Assembly: GCA_014380105.1 (NCBI GenBank)
Contig: JACMKL010000443.1
Coordinates: 1 to 10,394 of the forward strand
DNA: 10,394 nucleotides
Source of the DNA: Candidatus Melainabacteria bacterium
Lineage (GTDB): Bacteria; Cyanobacteriota; Vampirovibrionia; Obscuribacterales; Obscuribacteraceae
Reading direction: 5' to 3'
Part shown: positions 1 to 7,201 of the stretch, in pieces
Layout of the letters: each line of letters begins with the position of its first letter
Position numbering within the stretch: the stretch's first letter is position 1
Position numbers and translations under genes: made by a program
The notes under the pieces: model-generated
Seen by the model: the letters and a program-made list of their open reading frames with translations, nothing else
What the model was told of the DNA's origin: nothing
The model's database searches: none

Positions 1-1
1 A

Positions 2-895
2 CTAAATCTAGTCGGCGAGCCGAACGTCAAACATCAGCTTTCTCTCGACCTTTTGAAGTCTCTGGCTGAAGTCTATGCGGAAATGGGACAGCCAACAGCG
101 GCAGAAGATCTCTTCCGAAAAGCAATTGCTGTCTATCAAAAATCAAATACAAACAGTGGTCATGAAGTCTCCAAATTGCAAGCGCGCATTGATAAATTAG
201 CGAGCGCAACCAATTCAACTAGCACCACTACTGGTGTCAAAGATCAAACTTCAGTTAAGCTCGACCTTCTCCTGCAAGAATTCGAATATCTTGATGAACA
301 GACGGAAAGAGATGCTGTTCGCTTCAGAGAAGTGATCCAAGATATCGCAGAGATGCTGGAAGACGACAGCAAATTTGTTGATGCGCTGAGATTTAGAAGA
401 CAAGAATTGGACATCACGCACACTTTATTTGGTTACAAACACCCGGAATCCGTGCGGTCGTTGAGCACATTAGTGCGTACGAGCATTTTGCTTGAAGACT
501 TGAAAGAAGCAGGCGCTTATCTTCAAGAGATTTTGGATATTATCGATCTTTGCTTTGGTATTACACCGGAAGACCGGCTTAACACCTACCTCTTACTGGC
601 AGAATTGGCTCGCAAGAGCAAAGACTTTACGCATGCAGAAAATTGGATTTTTCACTGCGTGTCGCTTCTGGAAGTCTCTAGCGAAAAAGCGAAACATAGA
701 GTGCTTAAAGAAGTAGTCGAATTGCAGAAGCTGATTGCCGACATGGATGACTTATCGTCACACTCACGCCTGACTGAACTTCATCACAATCTCGCTCCCC
801 ACCAGCCAGAGAAATCTTCTCCGCAAGAAAAGAAAGAATTCGACGAATCACTCGATAGAGTAATGCGCGAACACGGCATTAATGGCTCTATTTAA
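2..895 (+). CDS. TPR-repeat protein, 5' end cut off by window
   Basis: The reading frame is open from the first bases to the TAA at 893-895, so the true start lies upstream. A TTG at 53 lies inside a TPR helix and is not a credible start. The first helix pair (about nt 29-145) has the kinesin-light-chain style of TPR, with residues SLAEVYAEMGQPTAAEDLF followed by an alanine-rich helix. A Ser/Thr-rich linker (about nt 205-250) leads to a second helical block (about nt 305-715) with at least two more degenerate TPR pairs, including the motif HPESVRSLSTL. The C-terminus is charged and low in complexity. TPRs are protein-protein scaffolds, so no enzymatic role can be given. The visible part is cytosolic in character, with no membrane segment, but a signal peptide could be in the missing N-terminus. 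The next gene starts 46 bp downstream on the same strand. Confidence 0.85.
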   Translation, partial: LNLVGEPNVKHQLSLDLLKSLAEVYAEMGQPTAAEDLFRKAIAVYQKSNTNSGHEVSKLQARIDKLASATNSTSTTTGVKDQTSVKLDLLLQEFEYLDEQTERDAVRFREVIQDIAEMLEDDSKFVDALRFRRQELDITHTLFGYKHPESVRSLSTLVRTSILLEDLKEAGAYLQEILDIIDLCFGITPEDRLNTYLLLAELARKSKDFTHAENWIFHCVSLLEVSSEKAKHRVLKEVVELQKLIADMDDLSSHSRLTELHHNLAPHQPEKSSPQEKKEFDESLDRVMREHGINGSI

Positions 896-941
896 AATAT
901 CTGGTTCCAAAATCTAGACGATTAATGAGACGCACTTCTCC

Positions 942-2120
942 ATGACTGCCACAAATTCTTCAGCAGCCGGGCTGAATTTTGATTTAGTCAAACAAGAGTT
1001 TCCGACCGAACCTAATTGCCTGTACCTCAATACTGGCAGTTGCGGAAGGAAGCCTCAGTCGGTATTACAGGCATTGTCCAGTGGGTGGAACGACCTGAAT
1101 ATCAATCCAACTGTTACAACTTTCATTGACGACTCGGCACTGAGAGAGGCTAAACAAGCGGCAGCGAAATTATTTGACATTCCCGAAGCGCAGTTGTTGC
1201 TAGTGCAAAACACTACACAAGGCCTGCAATTTTTGATGCAAAGTTTTCTGCTCCACGCGGGTGACGAACTTGTCACTACAACCAGCGAACACGGCTCTGT
1301 AAATGTGCTGGCAGAATACCTCGCACAGACGCGTGGCATACTCGTCCACAAAGTAGAGATCGATCCTCTGGAGGGGAGCTCAGAATTTGATAGCAAGCTG
1401 GTAAAGAGACTAAATAGTAGAACAAAACTGGTTCTTGTAAGTGAAATCAGCAGCTATAACGGCTCGCGTCCGAATTTGATGCAACTAGAAAGCAAAACCA
1501 AGGAGATGAACATTCCACTCCTGGTAGACGGTGCCCACTCAGGTGGGCAAATCGTTTGCCGTCCGGGGCAATACAGACTCTGGGTGGGCTCTGGTCACAA
1601 GTGGTTGGGTGGTCCCAATGGCACCGGATTCGTCTATATAGCACCAGATTTGGTGCAGCAATTACAACCACTTTGGCTGGGTGATGAGTATTTCAAACTT
1701 AAACAAACTAGTGAAAATAGTCTCAATTGTTTCGAATCACAGGGCAGCAATGATGTCGTGCGCTGGCGTGGATTAACAGCTGCCATCAATTTGCATCTCA
1801 AGCTTGGCCCGGAAAATATTTACCAGCGAGAGTTGGAACTCGTTCAGTATCTGCGCAGGTCTGTCACTAAACTCAACCCAAAATTTCGCACACCCGCCGA
1901 AGCACCAAACACCGGTATGCTCGTTATGCATTGGACAAAAAACCGCTCAAGAATAAACGACCTGCGCGATCATCTGTGGCTTAATCACAAGATCTGGGTA
2001 CAGCCTGATTTTAAAAATGCAGATCCCGGGCTTGGCTTTCGCGTCTCCTGTCACTATTCGCTATCTGAGAGGGACTTAGACAAGTTAGTGCATGTCCTCG
2101 ACGAAATCATCGATCTATAA
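942..2120 (+). CDS. PLP-dependent class V aminotransferase, isopenicillin-N-epimerase-like
   Basis: A 392-residue fold-type I PLP enzyme of the aminotransferase class V family. The N-terminal substrate loop reads YLNTGSCG (28-35). A Thr/Gln-containing cofactor segment, QNTTQGLQF, lies at 89-97, and His117 in SEHGS is placed to stack on the PLP ring. Asp196 in LVDGAHSGGQ would pair with the pyridine nitrogen. The sequence SGHKWLGGPNGTG (217-229) carries the Schiff-base Lys220 next to His219. The C-terminal FRVSCHYSLSERDLDKL is the usual small-domain ending. The HKWLGGPNGTG style matches the isopenicillin-N epimerase and kynureninase-like branch. The catalytic Cys loop of cysteine desulfurases is not seen, so an IscS/SufS role is unlikely. 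The substrate is unknown and no biosynthetic cluster is nearby. The ATG at 942 lacks a clear Shine-Dalgarno sequence; a 7-codon open frame (925-945) overlaps the start. Confidence 0.9.
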   Translation: MTATNSSAAGLNFDLVKQEFPTEPNCLYLNTGSCGRKPQSVLQALSSGWNDLNINPTVTTFIDDSALREAKQAAAKLFDIPEAQLLLVQNTTQGLQFLMQSFLLHAGDELVTTTSEHGSVNVLAEYLAQTRGILVHKVEIDPLEGSSEFDSKLVKRLNSRTKLVLVSEISSYNGSRPNLMQLESKTKEMNIPLLVDGAHSGGQIVCRPGQYRLWVGSGHKWLGGPNGTGFVYIAPDLVQQLQPLWLGDEYFKLKQTSENSLNCFESQGSNDVVRWRGLTAAINLHLKLGPENIYQRELELVQYLRRSVTKLNPKFRTPAEAPNTGMLVMHWTKNRSRINDLRDHLWLNHKIWVQPDFKNADPGLGFRVSCHYSLSERDLDKLVHVLDEIIDL

Positions 2121-2127
2121 ACAAAAC

Positions 2128-2188
2128 GATCCTTTTGAGTCGCTATCGCTAAATTTTAAATACTATAAATACATCGCTCACAAGGATC
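2128..2188 (+). promoter_or_regulatory. Inverted repeat that could mask the ribosome binding site
   Basis: GATCCTT at 2128-2134 is perfectly complementary to AAGGATC at 2182-2188, and the second copy contains the Shine-Dalgarno of the secreted TPR gene. If transcription reads through from the aminotransferase gene, the two arms could pair and reduce initiation. An AT-rich stretch at 2150-2170, with TATAAA-like hexamers, might instead be a promoter that starts after the first arm. Seven base pairs across a 47-base loop is weak and may be chance. Confidence 0.25.
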
Positions 2189-2192
2189 ATCA

Positions 2193-3239
2193 ATGTCTAA
2201 TTTGCTAAAACGCTGCGGCTTTGTTCTTGGCTTTATTGCTAGCCTTCAGTTGCCGGCATTCGGTAGTTCCGACCTACAACGAATCAGCACACGGGCCCAT
2301 AACCTCTTGTGCACTGGTCAATACCAGAGCGCCATTCAGACACTGAACACAGGTATCGCCCAGCATCCTAAAGTCGCAGAGCTCTACTCGGCCAGAGCAT
2401 CATGCTATTCGGTTTTGGGTAAGCATGCCGAGGCACTTAAGGATATAAATCGAGCCATTGGCCTGGAGCCAAGGAACGCCCTTTACTATGGTAATCGAGC
2501 AAGTTTATTATTCGCCAATGGGAAAATAGAGCAGGCGATTTTGGATTATGACAAGGCGATTAAAATGAAGCCCGAGTGGGCTCCCGGTAGATATTACTCG
2601 CGCGGAAATGCCATCCTGGCTCTCAAAGGAAAAGACAGCGGCGATTTATTGCCTGACTTCAACAACGCCCTGAAGATTTCGGCAAACTATTATTCAATAA
2701 ATGCGGCCATGTCTAGAGGTGACTATTTTAATAGCTACTTGTTTAGAGCAAAATATCACCATTTCAAAGTAAATTATAAAGCGGCGATTTCTGACTACAA
2801 ATCTGCCCTTTCTTTGGAGCCAAAGAGCGCTGAGGCGCTGGTCGGGTTGGGATTTTGTTGTTTGCACGAGAAGAATTACGAAAGCGCACTATCCAGCTTT
2901 ACGCGCGCCATCGATATTGCTCCAAAAACTTCTAATTATGCACAATTAGCTTTTGCAGGTCGCGCTGAAGCTTCACTAGCGTTGTCTCACGTTGACATAG
3001 CGAAGGTTGATGTTGACAGATGCGATGTGGCGCATCCTCAGACAAGTTACGTCTCGGCTCGACTAATGAATGCAGCAGGCGATAAAGACGCTGCATTGGA
3101 GCAATATCCCCGTTTCGTGGCGGCTGCGCGCAGTATGCTTTTGAAAAATGAGAGATCCCATAATTGGTATGACATTGAACTGGAAGAGAGGATTAAGACC
3201 GCTACCAGTGAGATTGAGTTGAATGGAGAAAAAAAGTAA
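2193..3239 (+). CDS. Secreted TPR-repeat protein
   Basis: A 348-residue protein. Its N-terminus is a signal peptide: basic NLLKR, a hydrophobic core from about 8 to 22, and a cleavage site probably after Gly24 (AFG/SS), so it acts outside the cytosol. The rest is almost all TPR helices, at roughly 34-60, 63-94, 97-128, a divergent one with an insertion at 131-163, then 181-212, 213-244 and 249-281. Typical TPR residues are visible, for example the Ala/Tyr/Leu pattern with AEALKDINRAIGLEP at 79-93 and the same ending, ALSLEP, at 205-210. The start is set by AAGGA at 2182-2186, six bases before the ATG. It probably scaffolds envelope proteins; no partner can be named from context. It ends 19 bp from the convergent aldo/keto reductase gene. 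Confidence 0.88.
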   Translation: MSNLLKRCGFVLGFIASLQLPAFGSSDLQRISTRAHNLLCTGQYQSAIQTLNTGIAQHPKVAELYSARASCYSVLGKHAEALKDINRAIGLEPRNALYYGNRASLLFANGKIEQAILDYDKAIKMKPEWAPGRYYSRGNAILALKGKDSGDLLPDFNNALKISANYYSINAAMSRGDYFNSYLFRAKYHHFKVNYKAAISDYKSALSLEPKSAEALVGLGFCCLHEKNYESALSSFTRAIDIAPKTSNYAQLAFAGRAEASLALSHVDIAKVDVDRCDVAHPQTSYVSARLMNAAGDKDAALEQYPRFVAAARSMLLKNERSHNWYDIELEERIKTATSEIELNGEKK

Positions 3240-3258
3240 AACGTCTGTTGATAGTTGT

Positions 3259-4155
3259 TTAAACCTGACCTACCCAATCTTTGCGGGCCACTTTTTTCCA
3301 CTGCGCGCGGATGGCGTCGTACTGCGATTGTTCGAGGTTGCCTTTGCCTACAACTTTGGCGTTTTCAATCCACCTTGTTGGTCGCGCAGTACCAACAATC
3401 ATGGTGTGAACATTCGGCACTGAAAGCGTAAATCTCAAAGCAGTCTCGCCAGCTTTTTCGGCATCACCGTTGATGAAGTCGTATTGGAGATCGCGCAAGC
3501 GTTCCCAATAAGGCTGAATGTAGATGTTTTGAGGGCGACTGGTGCTTCTCCAGGCGGCGTTTGCAATTGGACGCTTCGCAATTACGCCCATCCCTTTTTC
3601 ATGTGCAAGTGGTATCAATTTTTCGATCGATTCTTGATCCGCAATGCTGCATGAAGTTTGCAAAACGTCGAAAGCGCCAGTCTTAATTGCATAAAGCGCG
3701 TCTTCGTTGTCGCCACTATAACCAATAAATCTAACTTTTCCCTCTTCTTTAGCCTTTTGAAGAGCTTCTATAACTTCGCCTTTCTGCAAAATTGCTTTAT
3801 TGCAACTGTGCAATTGCAGAAGATCAACATAATCTGTTTGCAAACGCTTGAGGCTGCGCTCGAGACTTTCGGCAATATCTGGGGCGGTCCAACCTTCTTC
3901 GGTATAAGTGTATTTGTGACCGCATTTAGTAAACAGATAGAAGTCTTTGCGACGAGATGCAACTGCTTCTCCAATCAGCACCTCGCTGTCCATGTAGCAT
4001 TCAGCAGTATCGATAACATTGAGCCCGGCGTCGAGAGCGGCAGAGAGAAGTTCTTTTACAGTTGCGGTAGATGCGCCTTCAAATCCGATTTCTGCACCGC
4101 CAAAACCAAGCACACTTACGTTCATGCCTGTTTTGCCAAAAACTCTCTTCTCCAT
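3259..4155 (-). CDS. Aldo/keto reductase
   Basis: A 298-residue NADPH-dependent oxidoreductase with the TIM-barrel fold of the aldo/keto reductase superfamily, reducing aldehydes or ketones to alcohols in the cytosol. The N-terminal strand FGKTGMNVSVLGFGGAEIG (6-24) is typical. The catalytic tetrad is complete: Asp49 in NVIDTAECY, Tyr54, Lys77 in LFTKCGH and His116 in LLQLHSC. The segment VRFIGYSG (141-148) and a C-terminal MIVGTARPTRW (252-262) match the cofactor-binding end of the barrel. I chose the ATG at 4155 because GGGAGG (plus-strand 4160-4165) sits just upstream of it. An in-frame TTG ten codons earlier would put that site inside the gene. It is transcribed away from the WD40 gene. 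The substrate cannot be told from sequence. Confidence 0.93.
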   Translation of the reverse strand: MEKRVFGKTGMNVSVLGFGGAEIGFEGASTATVKELLSAALDAGLNVIDTAECYMDSEVLIGEAVASRRKDFYLFTKCGHKYTYTEEGWTAPDIAESLERSLKRLQTDYVDLLQLHSCNKAILQKGEVIEALQKAKEEGKVRFIGYSGDNEDALYAIKTGAFDVLQTSCSIADQESIEKLIPLAHEKGMGVIAKRPIANAAWRSTSRPQNIYIQPYWERLRDLQYDFINGDAEKAGETALRFTLSVPNVHTMIVGTARPTRWIENAKVVGKGNLEQSQYDAIRAQWKKVARKDWVGQV

Positions 4156-4313
4156 TTTTCCTCCCGGAAATTCACCGGCAGTCAATTGCTACGCGAGCCC
4201 GATCTGCCTGACAACACTTCAATGTAATTGTATATTCGTCTTATTTATACCGCATCTGTTCAACCGGATAGAATGGGGCAGAATTTGCACGCACGTAGGA
4301 AGGACCAAAGCTA
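4156..4313. other. Divergent intergenic region between aldo/keto reductase and WD40 genes
   Basis: These 158 bp must hold the promoters for both diverging genes. The middle (about 4221-4250) is AT-rich. On the minus strand, TACAAT (plus-strand 4228-4233) could be a -10 element for the reductase. On the plus strand, TAGAAT at 4269-4274 could be one for the WD40 gene, but neither has a convincing -35 partner. AGGAAGGA at 4297-4304 is the ribosome binding site for the ATG at 4314. I see no operator palindrome. Confidence 0.35.
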
Positions 4314-5396
4314 ATGACTTTCAATAAAAAGCTGGCAGCACTTGCGTTCTTAGCCGCTTTCACAATGCCGGCAGCATTTGCCGACGATATTTCTCCTGAA
4401 GCAACAGCGCCTCCTTCCACGCCCCCTCCTGTGACGATCGAAGCGCCCGCACCTGATGTTTCCACCACCACAGTCCAAACCACTACGACTACAACCACCT
4501 TAACGCCCCGCGAAGTCAAAGAGTTAAAGCAATTAGTCGGTCACTATGACTGGATCAAGGCGCTCGCATACACAAAAGATGGCACGCGCGCAGTTTCAGG
4601 CAGCGCGGACAAGACAGTCCGCCTCTGGGATCTGGCAAGTGGCAAAGAAATTCGCAAGTATCCTGGTCACACTGGTCAGGTCAATGCTGTCGCAATGACG
4701 CCGGACGAAAAATATTTGGTCTCGGTCAGCGATGACCGCACGGTCAGAATCTACGAACTCGAAAGCGGCTTACCTGTCTCGATTTATCGCGGACACGGCA
4801 ACATTGTCACATCAGTTGTGATATCCGCAGACGGTACCAGAGCAATGACAGGCAGCTACGACCGCACGGCGAAAATCATCTCAATCCCGGACGCAAAAGA
4901 ATTGATGAGCCTCGAAGGGCATGGCGAAACCATCCGCTGCGTCGGCTTCATGCCTTCAATGCTGAAGGCGGTCACCGGGTCAGAAGCTGGCGTGTTGAAA
5001 GTCTGGGACATCGTCGGCAACAAAGAATTGCTGTCCATCCCAGCCCACACAGACAGCATTCTCTCTCTTGCGGTCGCGCCTGACGGCAAAGTCTTGACCG
5101 GCAGCCGCGATTTGTCCGCAAAAATTTGGGACACAGATAAGGGTGTCAGCACCCAATCGCTGGAAGGGCACAAGGACTGGGTGACCAAAGTCGGCTTCAT
5201 GTCTGGCTCGGACAAAGCAATTACGGGCAGTCTCGACCGCACCATCCGTACATGGGATTTGGCAAACGGACAGCCTTTGGTTGAATTGGAAGGATTGAAT
5301 TTCGGAATCTTCAGCGAAGAATTTTCGCCCGACCGCAAGCAAGCTCTTACGGGAAGCAACGATAAGAGCATTCGCGTTTGGTCATTGCCGGACTAG
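4314..5396 (+). CDS. Exported WD40-repeat beta-propeller protein
   Basis: A 360-residue protein. It has a clear signal peptide (MTFNKK, a hydrophobic core, and AFA/DD cleavage after residue 23). A Pro/Thr-rich flexible linker (29-64, with a run of seven Thr at 56-62) comes next. Seven WD40 repeats follow at about 76-116, 118-158, 160-200, 202-242, 244-283, 285-325 and 327-358, enough to close one seven-bladed propeller. Most repeats show the GH dipeptide, a Gly-Ser strand and a WD-type ending, for example VRLWDLASG (102-110) and VWDIVG (230-235). Several endings are degenerate, such as IYELE and IISIP. Propellers are binding platforms, so an extracytoplasmic scaffold is the likely role. AGGAAGGA at 4297-4304 supports the start. 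The gene is visibly richer in C-ending codons than its neighbours. The receiver-domain gene follows after 9 bp, so the two are almost certainly co-transcribed. Confidence 0.9.
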   Translation: MTFNKKLAALAFLAAFTMPAAFADDISPEATAPPSTPPPVTIEAPAPDVSTTTVQTTTTTTTLTPREVKELKQLVGHYDWIKALAYTKDGTRAVSGSADKTVRLWDLASGKEIRKYPGHTGQVNAVAMTPDEKYLVSVSDDRTVRIYELESGLPVSIYRGHGNIVTSVVISADGTRAMTGSYDRTAKIISIPDAKELMSLEGHGETIRCVGFMPSMLKAVTGSEAGVLKVWDIVGNKELLSIPAHTDSILSLAVAPDGKVLTGSRDLSAKIWDTDKGVSTQSLEGHKDWVTKVGFMSGSDKAITGSLDRTIRTWDLANGQPLVELEGLNFGIFSEEFSPDRKQALTGSNDKSIRVWSLPD

Positions 5397-5405
5397 AGGA
5401 AACCC

Positions 5406-5819
5406 ATGAGCAGACATATACTTGTAGCTAGTAGAGACAAATCATTGGGTGAGTTGGCGAAAGCCGCCGTTCAAACTCTCGAATACGACGTAGTTGTGGC
5501 AAGTGATCTCTCGCTTGCACTCTACCTCGCTAACAAAAATATGCCTGACCTTGTTGTCACAGACGAAGAATTAATCGGCGGCACCGGATTCGACTTACTT
5601 TCCGAATTAGGCAACGACGAGGAATTGAATGTCATTCCAATCATATTTATCTCCAAAGAAAGCACGAATTCAACAGTATTTGAGCACGCGACCAAGCTTG
5701 GCGCCAAGAAAGTAATTCCAAAACCAACCACCATCGATGCTTTCTTTCTTGAGCTGATGCCGCATTTGAAATTCGAAGCGAAATCGACCAATCAAAGGCC
5801 TGAGTACAGCCCTGAATAA
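5406..5819 (+). CDS. Stand-alone response-regulator receiver domain with degenerate acidic pocket
   Basis: A 137-residue single-domain protein of the CheY/REC fold with no output domain. Visible landmarks are strand 1 (HILVAS, 4-9), the phospho-acceptor Asp53 in PDLVVTDEEL, Ser83 in IIFISKES at the conserved Ser/Thr position, and Lys106 with a following Pro in KVIPKP. After strand 1 the usual pair of acidic residues that bind Mg2+ is replaced by Ser9-Arg10, leaving only Asp11. Metal-dependent phosphorylation may therefore be weak or absent. The last 15 or so residues are a polar tail. The start is set by GAGG overlapping the stop codon of the WD40 gene, six bases before the ATG. The partner is unknown. 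No histidine kinase lies in the window, and the product is cytosolic whereas the co-transcribed propeller is exported. Confidence 0.85.
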   Translation: MSRHILVASRDKSLGELAKAAVQTLEYDVVVASDLSLALYLANKNMPDLVVTDEELIGGTGFDLLSELGNDEELNVIPIIFISKESTNSTVFEHATKLGAKKVIPKPTTIDAFFLELMPHLKFEAKSTNQRPEYSPE

Positions 5820-5868
5820 TCGCTGCACAATAAGTGTATTGAAGACAACACGTTTGGAAATAACCCGC

Positions 5869-5901
5869 ATTCCGCAGGCGATCTTCGCTTGAGCGTGGAA
5901 T
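5869..5901. repeat. Nested inverted repeat upstream of membrane-TPR gene
   Basis: ATTCC (5869-5873) pairs with GGAAT (5897-5901), and inside it GCGA (5878-5881) pairs with TCGC (5885-5888) around a 3-base loop. It lies in the 131-bp gap after the receiver gene. There is no T-run directly after it, so it is a poor intrinsic terminator. It could be a protein site or part of an untranslated leader, or chance. Confidence 0.25.
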
Positions 5902-5950
5902 ATAGTCCTTAACTAACAAAAAAATTCAGCTGAGCCTGGAGGGCAATCGA

Positions 5951-6700
5951 ATGAGTTACTTCGAAAAAAGAAAGTTCTCCATGTTCTGTATAAGCGTTTA
6001 TTACTTGTTCAGCGCAGTGATAGTGGGCTTTGTGCTCGCTGCACACTCAGGAATCAGTTGCCGCGGCGTGCAACTTGCTTTCCTGGTTGCTCCTTTTGCA
6101 TACTTTGGAGCACTGGCATTTGCAAGCGCTCGCGATCGCAAACGCGGAGTGCAGTTTGTCGATCCAGCTGAATTCGGCATGTCGATTGGCGTCGCCAATC
6201 TAATCAGAACAGTCGGCATGCTTGTGCCAATTCCATTTTTTATATACGCCTTCACGTTTGCATCAGGCATGTCTTGCTGTTCCTTGACTGGCACACCAGA
6301 AAGCATTGCACGCACAAACAGTGTCATCGCTCTTGATGAAAAATTGTTCGGTCACAGCATGGCACAAAACGAAAGCCGTCTCGTGGCTCGACGTTACGCT
6401 CGCAAGCATAATTTCAAACTAGCAGAACAGTATGTCTATCAAGCGATCTCATGCGCTGAAGAACATCAACCTGACAAACCCACTCGCGTTGCTGACTTGC
6501 ACCAATTTCTAGGTAAAATCGCAGCCCGTGGCAATGACTATTGTCTCGCCGAGCGCGAGTTGTCGATTGCTCTTGCAATGCGAAAAGACATGAAAGGAAC
6601 ATCCGCATGCAGCATTTCAAGACTGGAAAAGCTGATCGAACAAGTCCAACTCAAGCACAAAGATAAACATCCTCAGGATGTTGGCGCAAGAAAGTTTTAA
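5951..6700 (+). CDS. Three-span membrane protein with C-terminal TPR-like domain
   Basis: A 249-residue protein that I cannot assign to a named family. Three hydrophobic segments are visible at about 10-32, 40-60 and 80-105, separated by a positively charged loop (ARDRKR, 60-65), which predicts that this loop is cytosolic. Cys109-Cys110 directly follow the third span. The C-terminal part (about 138-235) is helical. It has the kinesin-light-chain TPR pattern, best seen in the helix pair 179-211 with DLHQFLGKIAARGNDYCLAE followed by an alanine-rich helix. It therefore resembles the repeats of the first gene in the window, but tied to the membrane. GGAGGG at 5938-5943, seven bases before the ATG, sets the start. 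A role as a membrane-anchored adaptor is inference. It converges on the HxlR gene, 58 bp away. Confidence 0.75.
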   Translation: MSYFEKRKFSMFCISVYYLFSAVIVGFVLAAHSGISCRGVQLAFLVAPFAYFGALAFASARDRKRGVQFVDPAEFGMSIGVANLIRTVGMLVPIPFFIYAFTFASGMSCCSLTGTPESIARTNSVIALDEKLFGHSMAQNESRLVARRYARKHNFKLAEQYVYQAISCAEEHQPDKPTRVADLHQFLGKIAARGNDYCLAERELSIALAMRKDMKGTSACSISRLEKLIEQVQLKHKDKHPQDVGARKF

Positions 6701-6758
6701 GTTAAGCGGATACTGCCTGGCACCGCAAGTAGTGCTGTGCATGGAAATGAAAGACCGT

Positions 6759-7109
6759 TTATTGAAGAGACTCCAGAGCCTTTTTGTAGCCGAATTCGAT
6801 GCCGTTGCTGTTCGTAAGTCCCCAATCACAAATCGAATCAATCACCGGATCCAACGATTTTCCAAGTGTAGTTATAGAATATTCGACCCGCGGTGGGCGC
6901 TCTTGATACCGTCGCCTCATGATGATGCCATGGTGCTCAAGTGACCGTAGCTGACGCGTTAACTCCTGATCCGAGATGCCTGGTATCACTACTTTCAGGT
7001 CGGAAAACCTTCTAACATCTTGCTTAATCCACCATAAAATGACGATACGCCATTTTGGACCTAGCACTTCAAGTGTTCTTTCAAGCGGGCAGAAATAACT
7101 CTTTTTCAA
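6759..7109 (-). CDS. HxlR-family (DUF24) winged-helix regulator
   Basis: A 116-residue MarR-like DNA-binding protein of the HxlR family, close to the usual family length. The signature CPLERTLEVLGPKW (7-20) opens the domain. RRFSDL (33-38), the recognition-helix region ISDQELTRQLRSLEHHGII (45-63) and the wing with RPPRVEYSITTLGKSL (71-86) follow. Cys7 lies at the position of the N-terminal Cys that YodB-type members use to sense quinones, aldehydes and oxidants; it is the only Cys before the DNA-binding helices. The start is a TTG at 7107-7109; no in-frame ATG lies upstream before a stop and no strong Shine-Dalgarno is visible, so translation may be weak. The gene diverges from the dehydrogenase operon, the usual layout for an HxlR regulator and its target. 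Repressor or activator cannot be decided. Confidence 0.92.
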   Translation of the reverse strand: MKKSYFCPLERTLEVLGPKWRIVILWWIKQDVRRFSDLKVVIPGISDQELTRQLRSLEHHGIIMRRRYQERPPRVEYSITTLGKSLDPVIDSICDWGLTNSNGIEFGYKKALESLQ

Positions 7110-7132
7110 ATTTAGTGACCAACATTTGTGTG

Positions 7133-7150
7133 AGTAATAAATTTCTTACT
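7133..7150. promoter_or_regulatory. Candidate HxlR operator palindrome
   Basis: AGTAATAAATTTCTTACT is an 18-bp palindrome with a single mismatched pair (7138/7145). It lies in the 92-bp gap between the divergent HxlR and dehydrogenase genes. Known HxlR-family sites are AT-rich palindromes built on TACT/AGTA-like half-sites, which this resembles. It would let one dimer control both directions, including the regulator's own gene. I see no confident -35/-10 pair beside it. Confidence 0.5.
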
Positions 7151-7201
7151 GTGTTAAATTAATCGGTCGAACTTACGCCATGCTTCCTCAAGGGGACCTC
7201 A

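Noticed and set aside
53..895. TTG at 53 as the start of the first gene
   Set aside because: The frame is open to the window edge and the TTG lies inside a TPR helix, so the gene is partial.
942..2120. Cysteine desulfurase (IscS/SufS) assignment
   Set aside because: The fold and PLP lysine fit, but the C-terminal catalytic Cys loop is not seen and the Lys motif follows the epimerase-like branch; no Fe-S partner genes are near.
4156..4185. Ten-codon N-terminal extension of the aldo/keto reductase from a TTG
   Set aside because: A strong GGGAGG site lies inside the extension, just before the ATG at 4155, and the family's first strand begins there.
3658..4227. 189-codon open frame on the plus strand
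   Set aside because: It is antisense to the well-supported aldo/keto reductase, has no family features and no ribosome site.
4241..4519. Minus-strand frame with a valine run
   Set aside because: The run is the complement of the Thr-rich linker codons of the WD40 gene.
6701..6758. Terminator between the convergent membrane-TPR and HxlR genes
   Set aside because: Only a 4-bp GCAC/GTGC stem without a T-run is visible.
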